Assembly (NCBI RefSeq): GCF_018588885.1 | Contig: NZ_JAFFIW010000042.1 | Location: 1 to 54,473 of the forward strand | Length of the DNA: 54,473 nucleotides | Source of the DNA: Mesorhizobium sp. dw_380 | GTDB lineage: Bacteria; Pseudomonadota; Alphaproteobacteria; Rhizobiales; Rhizobiaceae | Direction: 5' to 3' | In this document: piece after piece, positions 17,864 to 26,029 of the stretch | Position numbering within the stretch: position 1 is the stretch's first letter | How the letters are laid out: the number at the start of each line of letters is the position of its first letter | Made by a program: the position numbers and the translations under genes | The notes under the pieces: model-generated | Databases searched by the model: none | The model's input: the letters and a program-made list of their open reading frames with translations, nothing else | Told to the model about the DNA's origin: nothing

Positions 17864-18670
17864 CTATCGGCAGGCGCGATAGCCGTTCTTGCGGTTCTTG
17901 ATGTCGAAGTGGAAATGATTGCGGTGGTCGTAATTGTAGCCGGGGCCGAGCACCGTGGTGAAATACTGGCAGCCGTCAGCACGCACATTGTTGAGGAAGC
18001 CGCGCGTGCGGAAGGCGAACAGTCCGGGCTTGCGCACGTCGATGTCGTCGCCATTGTTGAGCTCGATGCTCATGACATCGAGCGCATTGCCCTTGCCGTG
18101 CTCGGACAGCACGCCTTCGCCGGCGATGTTGCGGCAGGAATAGCTGGAGCCCTGGTGGATGGTCTTGACGCCGGAGAAGTAGCGCCAGCGGGCGGAAGGA
18201 ACCAGTTCGTTCTTCGTCCAGGCGGCGAAGGTGGCGGCCATGTCGCAGGTCAGCGTCGCGGCGGGTTTCATCTGGATGCTGCCGATCGACGTGACCTTGA
18301 CGGGATAGTCGATGCCGCACTGGCCTTCACGGATCGGCGCCAGGTCGGTGTAGGCGACATCGAGGCGTTTCAGCTGCTCGCGGCAATCGGTCTCGCTGGC
18401 CGGTATCTGCTCGACCGGCGACATCGGCTCATCCATGCGCGGATAGGCGGCCTGCGTCATGTAGGGATTGGACGGGACAAGCCTCTGCATGCCGGTGTAC
18501 TGCGGAACGGCCGATGTCTGCGAGCCGACGTCGACGGCAGGCTGCAGCGACAATACGCTGCCGGTGTTGCAGGCCGAAACGGCCGCGAGGGCAAGGCCGG
18601 CGGCCAGTACCATCGCGGGTTTCGATCGGCGGGCAGTGGCGAGAAACACGGCGCGAAATTTGCCGGCCAT
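17864..18670 (-). CDS. extensin-like C-terminal domain protein (lipoprotein)
   Basis: A 268-residue exported protein. The start at 18670 gives a basic N-terminus and a hydrophobic segment ending in A-V-S-A-C, a lipobox-like site at about residue 34. The extensin-like_C domain fills about 95-268, with C-R-E-Q-L, C-G-I-D-Y-P, S-E-H-G-K-G-N-A-L-D-V and N-H-F-H-F-D. The H-x2-G-x-A-x-D plus H-x-H arrangement resembles M15-type zinc peptidases that act on peptidoglycan, so a cell-wall role is inferred. It has a paralogue on the same strand at 18868-20025. Confidence 0.87.
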   Translation of the reverse strand: MAGKFRAVFLATARRSKPAMVLAAGLALAAVSACNTGSVLSLQPAVDVGSQTSAVPQYTGMQRLVPSNPYMTQAAYPRMDEPMSPVEQIPASETDCREQLKRLDVAYTDLAPIREGQCGIDYPVKVTSIGSIQMKPAATLTCDMAATFAAWTKNELVPSARWRYFSGVKTIHQGSSYSCRNIAGEGVLSEHGKGNALDVMSIELNNGDDIDVRKPGLFAFRTRGFLNNVRADGCQYFTTVLGPGYNYDHRNHFHFDIKNRKNGYRACR

Positions 18671-18721
18671 TGGCGGAATCCTGATCCCGAACCTGATCCG
18701 ATCAGGTTCTACCTTTGCCTG

Positions 18722-18767
18722 ACCATGATCTTTCCGAAAACCGGTTCCCACTTTTCGGGATCATGGT
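18722..18767. repeat. rhizobial-type intergenic palindrome
   Basis: Arms ACCATGATC (18722-18730) and GATCATGGT (18759-18767) enclose an inner dyad CCGAAAA/TTTTCGG around CCGGTTCCCAC. From memory, this sequence type is scattered in intergenic spaces of Mesorhizobium and related genomes. It lies in the leader between two same-strand extensin-like genes. Confidence 0.7.
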
Positions 18768-18867
18768 CCGGATATCCGGCATTTTAACAATCAAGGGTAA
18801 AGGAAAACTCAGCACCGGCGTTCACGCCTGCGGCCGAATTGCGGCGGGGATCCTGCAACGACCAAGT

Positions 18868-20025
18868 CTATTGGCAGAACGTGCCGCCATGCCGGCGGGG
18901 CTCCAGGTCGAAATGGAAATGAAGTTCGTGATCGGGGTCGGCGCCAGGCCCGAGCACGGTCTTGAACGGCCCGCAGGCGGCCTTGCGGACGGCGTCGAGG
19001 AATTTGGCGTCCTTCTCCGGCGGCGATGGGCCGACCCCAATTGTACTGCCGTCCGAAAGCGTGAAACTGCCAATGTCGAGCGCGTTGCCGAAGGCGTGCT
19101 CCGACAATTTCCTGGTGCCGTTTCGGGGCCGGCAGATGAAGGCTGATGCCTGGCCGATCGATTTCAGGTTGGCGCCGAATTCGGCCTTCGCCGCCGGCTG
19201 GATGACGTCGGAGGCAAAACGCGCCGCCGCCTCGGCCATTGCACAGTTGAGCTCGGTGCCGGGGGCAATCGCGATCGACTTGCCAAGGCTCTTCAACACC
19301 AGGGGATAGGGGATCGAGCAGCCGATTTCGGGGTTGCTTTCCGCTTCGTGCTCCTCGAATTCGACGCCGAGCGCCTTCAGCCGCTCGCGGCAGGCAACTT
19401 CCTCCTCGGGCATCTTTTCGCCGGGCAGATCGGCCGAGCGCGGGTCGGGAAGCATGGTCTCGTCGCCGGCGTCAGCTGGTTTTTCCGGCGGCGTCGGCGC
19501 GACGGCCGGCGGCTCAACCACCGGTTCGGCGCTGTCGGGCCTTTGGGTCGGGATCGGCACCTCGGCTGGCGGCTCCGGCTCGCTTTCCTCAGCGGTTGAC
19601 GGCACCGGGGCGGACGGTTCGGGACGCGCCGGCTCCTTCTGATGCGACTTTTCGTCGTTGGCTTGTTCAGATGCTCCACTGCTCCCTTGACCTTGCGTCT
19701 TCTGTTTTGCCGCCTTTGGAGCGTCCGCCGTCTTTGGAGCATCCGCAGGACGGGGTTCAGGCACCGGAACATCCGCAGGTGCAGGAACATCGGCAGGTGC
19801 AGGCGTCGGATTTCGCGTTTTCTGCCGTGCCTGCTTGCGTGCAAGGCGGTGTTGCCCGCGCGATTTCAGCGGCTGGTCGGCCCGCGGCGTCAGCGGCTGC
19901 CCGACCCGCGGTGTCAGCGCTCCGTGATATCTGTGATGTTTGGCGTCGGCCGGCGTCACCAGCAGGGCGGCGGCCGCCAAAGGCAACGCCAGTCTGCGAA
20001 ACGGGGAAAAGCTCAGCGTTGCCAT
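18868..20025 (-). CDS. extensin-like C-terminal domain protein with Pro-rich linker
   Basis: A 385-residue exported protein. The start at 20025 gives a signal peptide ending near T-P-A-D-A at about 29. Residues about 30-210 are a low-complexity Pro/Ala/Glu-rich linker with repeats such as A-P-A-D-V-P. The extensin-like_C domain spans about 215-385 with C-R-E-R-L, C-S-I-P-Y-P, S-E-H-A-F-G-N-A-L-D-I and H-F-H-F-D. The linker could span periplasm or cell wall, placing a wall-active domain. It is the longer paralogue of the adjacent gene. The M15-peptidase-like motif makes a peptidoglycan role plausible but unproven. Confidence 0.88.
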   Translation of the reverse strand: MATLSFSPFRRLALPLAAAALLVTPADAKHHRYHGALTPRVGQPLTPRADQPLKSRGQHRLARKQARQKTRNPTPAPADVPAPADVPVPEPRPADAPKTADAPKAAKQKTQGQGSSGASEQANDEKSHQKEPARPEPSAPVPSTAEESEPEPPAEVPIPTQRPDSAEPVVEPPAVAPTPPEKPADAGDETMLPDPRSADLPGEKMPEEEVACRERLKALGVEFEEHEAESNPEIGCSIPYPLVLKSLGKSIAIAPGTELNCAMAEAAARFASDVIQPAAKAEFGANLKSIGQASAFICRPRNGTRKLSEHAFGNALDIGSFTLSDGSTIGVGPSPPEKDAKFLDAVRKAACGPFKTVLGPGADPDHELHFHFDLEPRRHGGTFCQ

Positions 20026-20101
20026 CGCTTCGAAACGGCGCGGGCGTGCCGAAGTTGCCTGGACCAATGCTTTGGAGCGATCACAATCGGTTACCTCCGC
20101 G

Positions 20102-20527
20102 TTACGCGCCGATCGCTTCGAGGCCTTCCTCCAGCCAGTCGGCGAGCAGCGGCATGCCGAGCAGGTATTTGGCCGTGCGCCTGTTGGCGCGTTCGCGCGC
20201 CGCCGTTACGGCGTCAGACCATTCCCTGGCGTCATAGTCGCCGCGACCGACCCAGGCCAGCGCGATCAACTCGGCGGCTTCATCGACATTGAGGTCGTTG
20301 ATCAGCTCGCGCAGTTCCTCTTCGGTCAGATTTTCCGAACTTTCCTCGGCAAGGCCGTCATGATGATGATTGTCGTGCGTGTCGCCGTCGAACTCGACCT
20401 CGTGTTCGGCGCCGTCGGCATAATCCTCGTTGACGGCCGCGCTCAGCGCCTTGGCCTTGAGGATGAACAGGCGCACGGTGTCGGGGCCGATCGAAAGTTC
20501 CCAGTCCTTTTCAAGTCGTTGCTGCAC
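20102..20527 (-). CDS. DUF3775 domain protein
   Basis: A 141-residue cytoplasmic protein of unknown function. It begins W-E-L-S-I-G-P-D-T-V-R-L-F-I-L-K-A-K, the DUF3775 start, has an acidic His/Asp-rich middle (D-T-H-D-N-H-H-H-D) and ends with A-L-A-W-V-G-R-G-D-Y and Y-L-L-G-M-P-L-L-A-D-W-L-E-E-G. I chose the GTG at 20527 because GGAG lies 7 nt upstream; an ATG at 20578 with AGGTGA upstream is also possible. The acidic-His stretch could bind metal, which is only a guess. Confidence 0.8.
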   Translation of the reverse strand: MQQRLEKDWELSIGPDTVRLFILKAKALSAAVNEDYADGAEHEVEFDGDTHDNHHHDGLAEESSENLTEEELRELINDLNVDEAAELIALAWVGRGDYDAREWSDAVTAARERANRRTAKYLLGMPLLADWLEEGLEAIGA

Positions 20528-20706
20528 GGGCCGTCTCCGAGCGCTACAATCAGGCCGATGATAGCCGATTTGCAGCATCCGTCACCTGATGTTCTCGGCC
20601 CTCGGATCAGGACCGCCGGCATGCTTTTCAGCGACAGTCATTTTTTCGGGATGAAACGCAAATTGTCCGGCGTTAGTGTTGCATTCCCACCCTCAAGGAG
20701 GCTTCG

Positions 20707-21246
20707 ATGCATAAAAGAATGCTGATCCAGGCGGCGACCGCACTTGTCGCGCTGCAGTTCTTCGCAGTTCCCGTTTTTTCCGCCGGCAGCAGCAGTGGTG
20801 GCAGCGACGAGACCGTCACCCAGTGCAAGAAGGGGGAGGTCTGGGACAAGAAGAAGAAGAAGTGCGTCGTACCCCAGGAGGGCATGCTCGACGACGACAG
20901 CATCTATGATGCAGGCCATGCGCTGGCGATGGACGGCCGTTATGACGAGGCGATCGCCGTACTCACCCTTGCGGCCAACAAGCAGGATCCGCGCATCCTC
21001 AACTATCTCGGCTATTCGCACCGCCATTCCGGCCGCGTCACCGTCGGCCTCGGCTATTACGAGGAAGCGCTGCGCATCGACCCTAACTACACGCTGGTGC
21101 GCGAATATCTCGGCGAGGCGCATCTCCAGATCGGCGATCTGGCTGGCGCCCAGCAGCAGCTGATGGAAATCGAGAAGCGCACCGGCAAGGGATCACGCGA
21201 ATACGGCATGCTTTCGGAGCAGATCGACCATTTCATGCGGAGCTGA
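20707..21246 (+). CDS. exported tetratricopeptide-repeat protein
   Basis: A 179-residue protein with a signal peptide (hydrophobic to about residue 25, cleavage near V-F-S-A). After a short Cys-containing, Lys-rich segment (K-K-G-E-V-W-D-K-K-K-K-K-C), two to three TPR units follow (A-L-A-M-D-G-R-Y-D-E-A-I; Y-Y-E-E-A-L-R-I-D-P-N-Y; G-D-L-A-G-A-Q). It has an excellent AAGGAGG site at 20696-20702 and its own terminator. A periplasmic scaffold role is likely; the partner is unknown. Confidence 0.88.
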   Translation: MHKRMLIQAATALVALQFFAVPVFSAGSSSGGSDETVTQCKKGEVWDKKKKKCVVPQEGMLDDDSIYDAGHALAMDGRYDEAIAVLTLAANKQDPRILNYLGYSHRHSGRVTVGLGYYEEALRIDPNYTLVREYLGEAHLQIGDLAGAQQQLMEIEKRTGKGSREYGMLSEQIDHFMRS

Positions 21247-21267
21247 TCAGGCCTCCCAACATTTTCG

Positions 21268-21299
21268 AAGCGGCCGCGAGCGATCGCGGCCGCTTTTTT
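21268..21299 (+). terminator. intrinsic terminator of the TPR gene
   Basis: A perfect 9-bp GC-rich stem (21270-21278 with 21285-21293), loop AGCGAT, followed by six T, 22 nt after the TPR stop codon. Confidence 0.88.
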
Positions 21300-21380
21300 G
21301 TTGCCCGTGCCCCGGTTGATGAAAGCGGGGATGATTTTTGCAAAACCCGATTTTTGGGCGTGAAAAACGCGCCGAGATTG

Positions 21381-21386
21381 CTATAT
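21381..21386 (+). promoter_or_regulatory. probable -10 element of the greA promoter
   Basis: CTATAT matches the alphaproteobacterial housekeeping -10 hexamer and lies in the gap between the TPR terminator and greA, implying a leader of about 115 nt. No convincing -35 is seen at 17-18 nt. Confidence 0.3.
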
Positions 21387-21507
21387 TGGGGGAAATTGCG
21401 GTGAAACGGTTCCGTTAGCCCGAGGCTGCCGGACCCGTTTTCTTTTTGTACCCGACGACAAGGCTTCCCCCGAAAACACGGGGGCGGCGCAGGAAAGGTT
21501 AGGCATC

Positions 21508-21981
21508 ATGAACAAGGTCCCGATGACAGGCGAGGGGTTCACGTCATTGAAGGAGGAACTGCGTTGGCGCCAGCAGGAAGAGCGGCCGCGCATCATCGAG
21601 GCGATCTCAGAGGCGCGCTCGCATGGCGACCTGTCCGAAAATGCCGAATATCATGCCGCGAAAGAGGCGCAGAGCCTCAATGAAGGCCGCGTCAACGAGC
21701 TCGAGGACCTGATCGCGCGCGCCGAAGTGATCGACGTCACCAAGCTCAGCGGCGACAAGGTCAAGTTCGGCGCCACCGTCGTGCTGGTCGACGAGGATAC
21801 CGAGGAAAAGAAGACCTACCAGATCGTCGGCGACCAGGAAGCCGACGTGAAGTCCGGCCGCATCTCGATCTCATCGCCGATCGCCCGCGCGCTGATCGGC
21901 AAAGAAGTCGGCGACGCTATCGAGGTCAATGCGCCTGGCGGAGCAAGGGGGTATGAGATCGTCCGGGTGCAGTTTATCTAG
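21508..21981 (+). CDS. greA: transcription elongation factor GreA
   Basis: A 157-residue protein. The N-terminal coiled coil (about 10-75) contains S-H-G-D-L-S-E-N-A-E-Y-H-A-A-K, which holds the acidic tip residues that enter the RNA polymerase secondary channel and stimulate cleavage of backtracked RNA. The C-terminal FKBP-like domain has Y-Q-I-V-G and I-S-S-P-I-A-R-A-L-I-G-K. Length and motifs are fully standard. A GC-rich leader precedes it and a MITE-like repeat follows it. Confidence 0.97.
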   Translation: MNKVPMTGEGFTSLKEELRWRQQEERPRIIEAISEARSHGDLSENAEYHAAKEAQSLNEGRVNELEDLIARAEVIDVTKLSGDKVKFGATVVLVDEDTEEKKTYQIVGDQEADVKSGRISISSPIARALIGKEVGDAIEVNAPGGARGYEIVRVQFI

Positions 21982-22019
21982 GAATTGAGGCGCCGGCTGC
22001 GGCTTTCAAGCCGAGGTTT

Positions 22020-22200
22020 GCGCCGCCCCTCATCGCCCTGCCGGGCACTTCTCCCCGTATAGTGACGGGGAGAAGGACGCAGTCGCCGATGATTTCGCCA
22101 ATTTTCAACGTTGCAAGCAAGAGCGCCAGCATTGCGGCCAGCCCCTTCTCCCGTCACTATACGGGGAGAAGATGCCGGCAGGCGGATGAGGGGCAGCGCC
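22020..22200. repeat. MITE-like inverted-repeat element, copy 1
   Basis: The arms at 22020-22076 and about 22143-22200 are near-perfect inverted copies. The outer part is GGCGCTGCCCCTCATC-like, followed by GCCTGCCGG and a nested hairpin TTCTCCCCGT/ACGGGGAGAA. The central part holds TTCGCCAATTTTC (from 22094), shared with the element at 52214-52392. It fills the gap between greA and waaC and encodes nothing recognisable. Confidence 0.85.
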
Positions 22201-22228
22201 AGCCTTTCCGTTGAACTGATTGGATAAA

Positions 22229-23209
22229 TCAAGCCCCTCCGGCGCTGGCTCGACTGAGCTTCAGCAATCTCTCCGCCTCCGCCACCACCTCCGTCGGCGT
22301 CACACTCCCACCGGCTGACGCCAGCAGCGTCGAAGCATATTGCCCGCGAGGACCGGTCAAACCCGGCTCCGTCGCCAAAAACACCGCAACCGTCGGCAGG
22401 CCGAAGGCGCTGGCGAGATGGGTCAATCCGGTGTCGGCGCCGATCACCAGCGTCGAGCGGCCGAGGATGGCGGCGATGTCGGCCAGCGGTGACTTTGGCA
22501 CCACGACCGTGGAGGGCACGGCCCTGGCGATCGCTTCGGCCGCGATCTTCTCACGCTCGTTCGACCAAGTGGTGACCGGCGTCACGCCACGCTCGACCAG
22601 CAAGCGGGCGGTTCCGATCCAGTCTTCGACAGGCCATTTCTTGTCCTCGCGGCTGGTGCCATGCAGCAGGAAGGCGGTTTTTCCGGTAATGCCGGCCAGA
22701 CTTCCGGGCGGTGGCACGATGCCGGAGTTGAGTGTCGACAGGTCGGGCTGGTAGCCGAGCGCCAGCCCGAACAGCCGGCGCGTCCGCTCGATGGCGTGCA
22801 GGTCGCGCGGCACGGCGTAGGTGACGTCATAGAACAGCGTCGCCGAGGGTTCGCGCGCGCTCGACCGGTCGAAGCCGGCAATCGCCGCACCGGCCTGCCG
22901 CGCCACCAGGGCCGACTTCAGCAGGCCCTGTGCATCGATGACGAGGTCGTAGCGGCATTCGCGCAAGCTACGGCGCAGCGCGGTAGCTTCGCGCCAGGTG
23001 CCGCCATTGAACAGCGCCTTGCGCCAGCGCCGGATGGCGACCGTGTGGATCCTGCCGATCGCCGGGTGCAGCGCGACGATGCCGGCGAACGCCTCTTCGA
23101 CGCACCAGTCGAAGGACACGTCCGGCCTGACGAGGCTGGCATCCTCGACGGCCGGAAACGTGTGGATGACATCGCCCATCGACGACGTCTTGACGATCAG
23201 GACCTTCAT
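22229..23209 (-). CDS. waaC: lipopolysaccharide heptosyltransferase I
   Basis: A 326-residue GT9-family enzyme that adds the first heptose to Kdo in the LPS inner core at the cytoplasmic face of the inner membrane. The family start V-K-T-S-S-M-G-D-V-I-H-T-F-P-A is present, as are D-A-Q-G-L-L-K-S and the donor-binding G-A-D-T-G-L-T-H-L-A-S-A-F-G. It overlaps the preceding waaF by 4 bp and is the last gene of the leftward hldD-waaF-waaC operon. Confidence 0.93.
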   Translation of the reverse strand: MKVLIVKTSSMGDVIHTFPAVEDASLVRPDVSFDWCVEEAFAGIVALHPAIGRIHTVAIRRWRKALFNGGTWREATALRRSLRECRYDLVIDAQGLLKSALVARQAGAAIAGFDRSSAREPSATLFYDVTYAVPRDLHAIERTRRLFGLALGYQPDLSTLNSGIVPPPGSLAGITGKTAFLLHGTSREDKKWPVEDWIGTARLLVERGVTPVTTWSNEREKIAAEAIARAVPSTVVVPKSPLADIAAILGRSTLVIGADTGLTHLASAFGLPTVAVFLATEPGLTGPRGQYASTLLASAGGSVTPTEVVAEAERLLKLSRASAGGA

Positions 23210-24213
23210 GCCGCCGCCGAAAGTTCCAGCAGGCGTTCCGCCGCTGCCGCAACCTGCCCCACTTCAAGTGTCTTCAGGCAATTGAGGTGGCCTAGCGGGC
23301 AGATTTTCTGGTGGCAGGGCGAGCAGGACAGGCCGAGCCAGACCAGTTCGCGGCGCTCAGCCAGCGGCGGCGTATTTTCAGGCGAGGTCGAACCATAGAC
23401 GGCAACGATTGGCGTGCCGACTGCCGCCGCGACATGCATCAGCCCGCTGTCGTTGGAGACCGCAAGCCTTGCCGCCGCGATCAGGTCGATGGCGTCCTCC
23501 AGCCGCGTCTGGCCGGCGAGGTCGACCACGCCGGGGGCAAGCGCTGCGATCTCCGCCGTCACGTCGCGATCGTTCTTCGAGCCGAACAGGGCGACTTTCA
23601 AGCCTTTGGCCATGAATACGCGGGCAAGGCCGGCATAGCTTTCGCTCGGCCAGCGCTTGGCCGGGCCGAATTCGGCGCCAGGCATGAGGGCCGCGAATTT
23701 CTGCGGCGCCAGCCCGAGACGGTCGAGCAGGGCGGCCTGGTTGCTGGCGTCGACGGTCAGGTGAGGGGGGCGAAACCTGCCGCCTTGGGCGAGGCCGAAA
23801 TAGGCCTGCGAGGTGCGCCGTTTCATGGCCTCCGGCAATGGTACGATATCGGTCAGCAGGCCGTAGCGCATTTCCCTGAGATGGCCGAAACGGCGCGGAA
23901 TGCGGGCAAAGAAGGGGATCAGTGCCGATTTCCAGCTGCCCGGCAAGATGTAGGCCATGTCGTAGCGGCCGCGCAGCAGGCGGCCGAAGCGGCGGCGATG
24001 GGTGAATTCGAGCGCGCCGGGCTTCAACGGAAAGTCGATCTGCTGGCGGATTTCGGGCATGCGCTTGACCAGCGGGGCGGCCCAAGCCGGCGCCAGCACG
24101 TCGATGGCGGCGTTGGGATAGCGCTCCTTCAGCGCCGAAAACAGGCACTGCGCCATCACCATATCGCCCACCCAGCGTGGGCCGATCACGAGGATCGTTG
24201 GGCTTTCAGCCAT
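23206..24213 (-). CDS. waaF: lipopolysaccharide heptosyltransferase II
   Basis: A 335-residue GT9-family enzyme that adds the second heptose of the LPS core. It shows the WaaF signatures G-P-R-W-V-G-D-M-V-M-A-Q at the N-terminus, P-G-A-E-F-G-P-A-K-R-W-P near the middle and V-S-N-D-S-G-L-M-H-V-A-A-A-V-G in the donor-binding part. The gene overlaps hldD by 28 bp and waaC by 4 bp, so translation is coupled in the order hldD-waaF-waaC. Confidence 0.94.
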   Translation of the reverse strand: MAESPTILVIGPRWVGDMVMAQCLFSALKERYPNAAIDVLAPAWAAPLVKRMPEIRQQIDFPLKPGALEFTHRRRFGRLLRGRYDMAYILPGSWKSALIPFFARIPRRFGHLREMRYGLLTDIVPLPEAMKRRTSQAYFGLAQGGRFRPPHLTVDASNQAALLDRLGLAPQKFAALMPGAEFGPAKRWPSESYAGLARVFMAKGLKVALFGSKNDRDVTAEIAALAPGVVDLAGQTRLEDAIDLIAAARLAVSNDSGLMHVAAAVGTPIVAVYGSTSPENTPPLAERRELVWLGLSCSPCHQKICPLGHLNCLKTLEVGQVAAAAERLLELSAAA

Positions 24214-25136
24214 TCGACATAGTCTCTGACGCCAGTTTCGACGCTCCGGAATTGGCCGTTATAACCGGCCGCGCGCAAACGCGACATATCAGCTTGCGTG
24301 AAGCTCTGGTAGCTGCCCTTGAGATGGTCGGGGAATTCGATGAACTCGATCTCGCCCTTGCCCAACGTGTCGATGACTGTTTCGGCGATGGCGCGGAAGG
24401 GCTGGGCGCGGCCGGTGCCGCAGTTGAAGATGCCGCTCGAACCGCGCTTCCACAGCCACAGATTGACATCGGCGACGTCGCCGACATGGATGAAGTCGCG
24501 ACTCTGTTCGCCAGGGCCGAAGCCGCCATAGGCGCCGAACAGTTTCGGGTTCTGGCCCTGCTCGACCTGGTTGAACAGATGGAAGGCGACCGAGGCCATG
24601 GCGCCTTTGTGCGCCTCGCGCGGGCCATAGACGTTGAAGTAGCGCAGGCCCGCGACCTGCGAATGGTCACTATCGAAGACGGTGCGCCTGACATAGTCGT
24701 CGAAGAGTTTCTTCGAATAGGCGTAGACGTTGAGCGGCCGCTCGAGCGCCGGCTCTTCACGGAACTCCGATCCACCACCATAGACGGATGCGGAGGAGGC
24801 ATAGAGGAAAGGCACGCGCAGCGCCTGGCAGGCATGCAGCAGCCGTTTCGAATAGGCGTAGTTCACCTCCATCATGAACTTGCCGTTCCATTCGGTGGTG
24901 GTCGAGCAGGCGCCCTGGTGGAAGACGGCTTCGATGCGGCCGAGCGAACCGGCTTCCATGCGTGGCAGAAAATCGTCCTTGTCGAGATAGTCGGCTATCT
25001 CCAGGTCGGCCAGGTTGGCTATCTTATGGCCGTCGGTGAGGTCGTCGACGACGAGGATGTCGTCATGGCCCTCGGCGTTGAGCGCGGCGACGATGTTGGA
25101 GCCGATCATGCCGGCGCCGCCCGTGACGATGATCAT
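24186..25136 (-). CDS. hldD: ADP-glyceromanno-heptose 6-epimerase
   Basis: A 316-residue SDR-type epimerase that converts ADP-D-glycero- to ADP-L-glycero-D-manno-heptose, the last step of precursor synthesis. The nucleotide motif G-G-A-G-M-I-G-S-N is at the N-terminus. S-S-A-S-V-Y-G and the catalytic Y-x3-K of Y-A-Y-S-K-K-L-F-D follow, then F-N-V-Y-G-P-R-E. I placed the start at 25136, which directly precedes the dinucleotide-binding strand, with AGAGG upstream. It is the first gene of the operon with waaF and waaC. Confidence 0.95.
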   Translation of the reverse strand: MIIVTGGAGMIGSNIVAALNAEGHDDILVVDDLTDGHKIANLADLEIADYLDKDDFLPRMEAGSLGRIEAVFHQGACSTTTEWNGKFMMEVNYAYSKRLLHACQALRVPFLYASSASVYGGGSEFREEPALERPLNVYAYSKKLFDDYVRRTVFDSDHSQVAGLRYFNVYGPREAHKGAMASVAFHLFNQVEQGQNPKLFGAYGGFGPGEQSRDFIHVGDVADVNLWLWKRGSSGIFNCGTGRAQPFRAIAETVIDTLGKGEIEFIEFPDHLKGSYQSFTQADMSRLRAAGYNGQFRSVETGVRDYVEWLKAQRSS

Positions 25137-25279
25137 GAAGGCCTCTGGTTGCTTGCGATTCCGGTCCTTATAAGGGAGGCCAGCCGGGCTGTCGACAAAG
25201 CAGGTGCAGGCGTCACAGTGGCGCCGCAAAGCTGCCGCTTCAGTCGGTTCTCACCGCCTGGCGAGATCGTGAGGAAAAA

Positions 25280-25912
25280 ATGCCGTCGACCGAACTGCTC
25301 ATCGCGTTTTTCGCAACCACGGCGATCTTCGCCTATATCCCTGGTCCAGCCATGCTTTATGCCGCGGCGCAGACCATGGCGCGCGGGCGCTGGTCGGGGC
25401 TGACGGCGGCCCTTGGCATCCATCTCGGCGGCTATGTCCATGTCTTTGCAGCCGCCGCCGGCCTGTCGGTTCTGTTCCATGCCGTGCCGCCGCTCTACAT
25501 GGCGGTCAAGCTGTTCGGCGCGCTCTATTTGATCTGGCTCGGCGTCTCGCTGTTCCGCAAGCGCGGGGAGGGCGACGTGGCGTTGCCCGCGATCGAGCGC
25601 AAATCGGCCCGTCGCGCGTTTTTCGAGAGCATCACCGTCGAGGTGCTCAATCCCAAGACCGCGATCTTCTTCATGGCGTTCCTGCCGCAGTTCATCGATG
25701 CCTCGGCGGCGCTCCCGGTCTGGCTGCAATTCGTGGTCTTGGGCACCATCGTCAATTTGATGTTCTCCTCGGCCGACATTGTCTGCGTGTTCCTGGCCGG
25801 CCTGGTGATCGGCCGGCTGCGGCGTTCGAGCCGGGCACAGCGGCTGATGCAGCGAGCGGGCGGCGCGGTGCTGGTCGGGCTCGGCGTCCACGTGGCGCTG
25901 CAGAAGAGCTGA
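25280..25912 (+). CDS. LysE-family translocator
   Basis: A 210-residue membrane protein with about six helices. It has the RhtB/LysE features P-G-P-A-M-L-Y near residue 20 and L-N-P-K-T-A-I-F-F near 120. These proteins export amino acids or their lactones. It sits between the divergent hldD and the co-oriented hldE, 117 bp upstream of the latter. It may share the promoter region, but it has no clear link to heptose synthesis. Confidence 0.92.
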   Translation: MPSTELLIAFFATTAIFAYIPGPAMLYAAAQTMARGRWSGLTAALGIHLGGYVHVFAAAAGLSVLFHAVPPLYMAVKLFGALYLIWLGVSLFRKRGEGDVALPAIERKSARRAFFESITVEVLNPKTAIFFMAFLPQFIDASAALPVWLQFVVLGTIVNLMFSSADIVCVFLAGLVIGRLRRSSRAQRLMQRAGGAVLVGLGVHVALQKS

Positions 25913-26029
25913 CACGGCGTGGCCGTTGCACCGGCTCGAATTGCGGTATATCGGCAGGCATGAACGACCGTTCCCTCCAACCGACCCCATATAGCCCGAG
26001 ACGGTTCTTCCCAGCGCGTTGCCAGTGAC

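Noticed and set aside
22020..22200. Read as a CRISPR array or terminator pair
   Set aside because: There are only two arms, in inverted orientation, with no regular spacers; the hairpins lack T runs.
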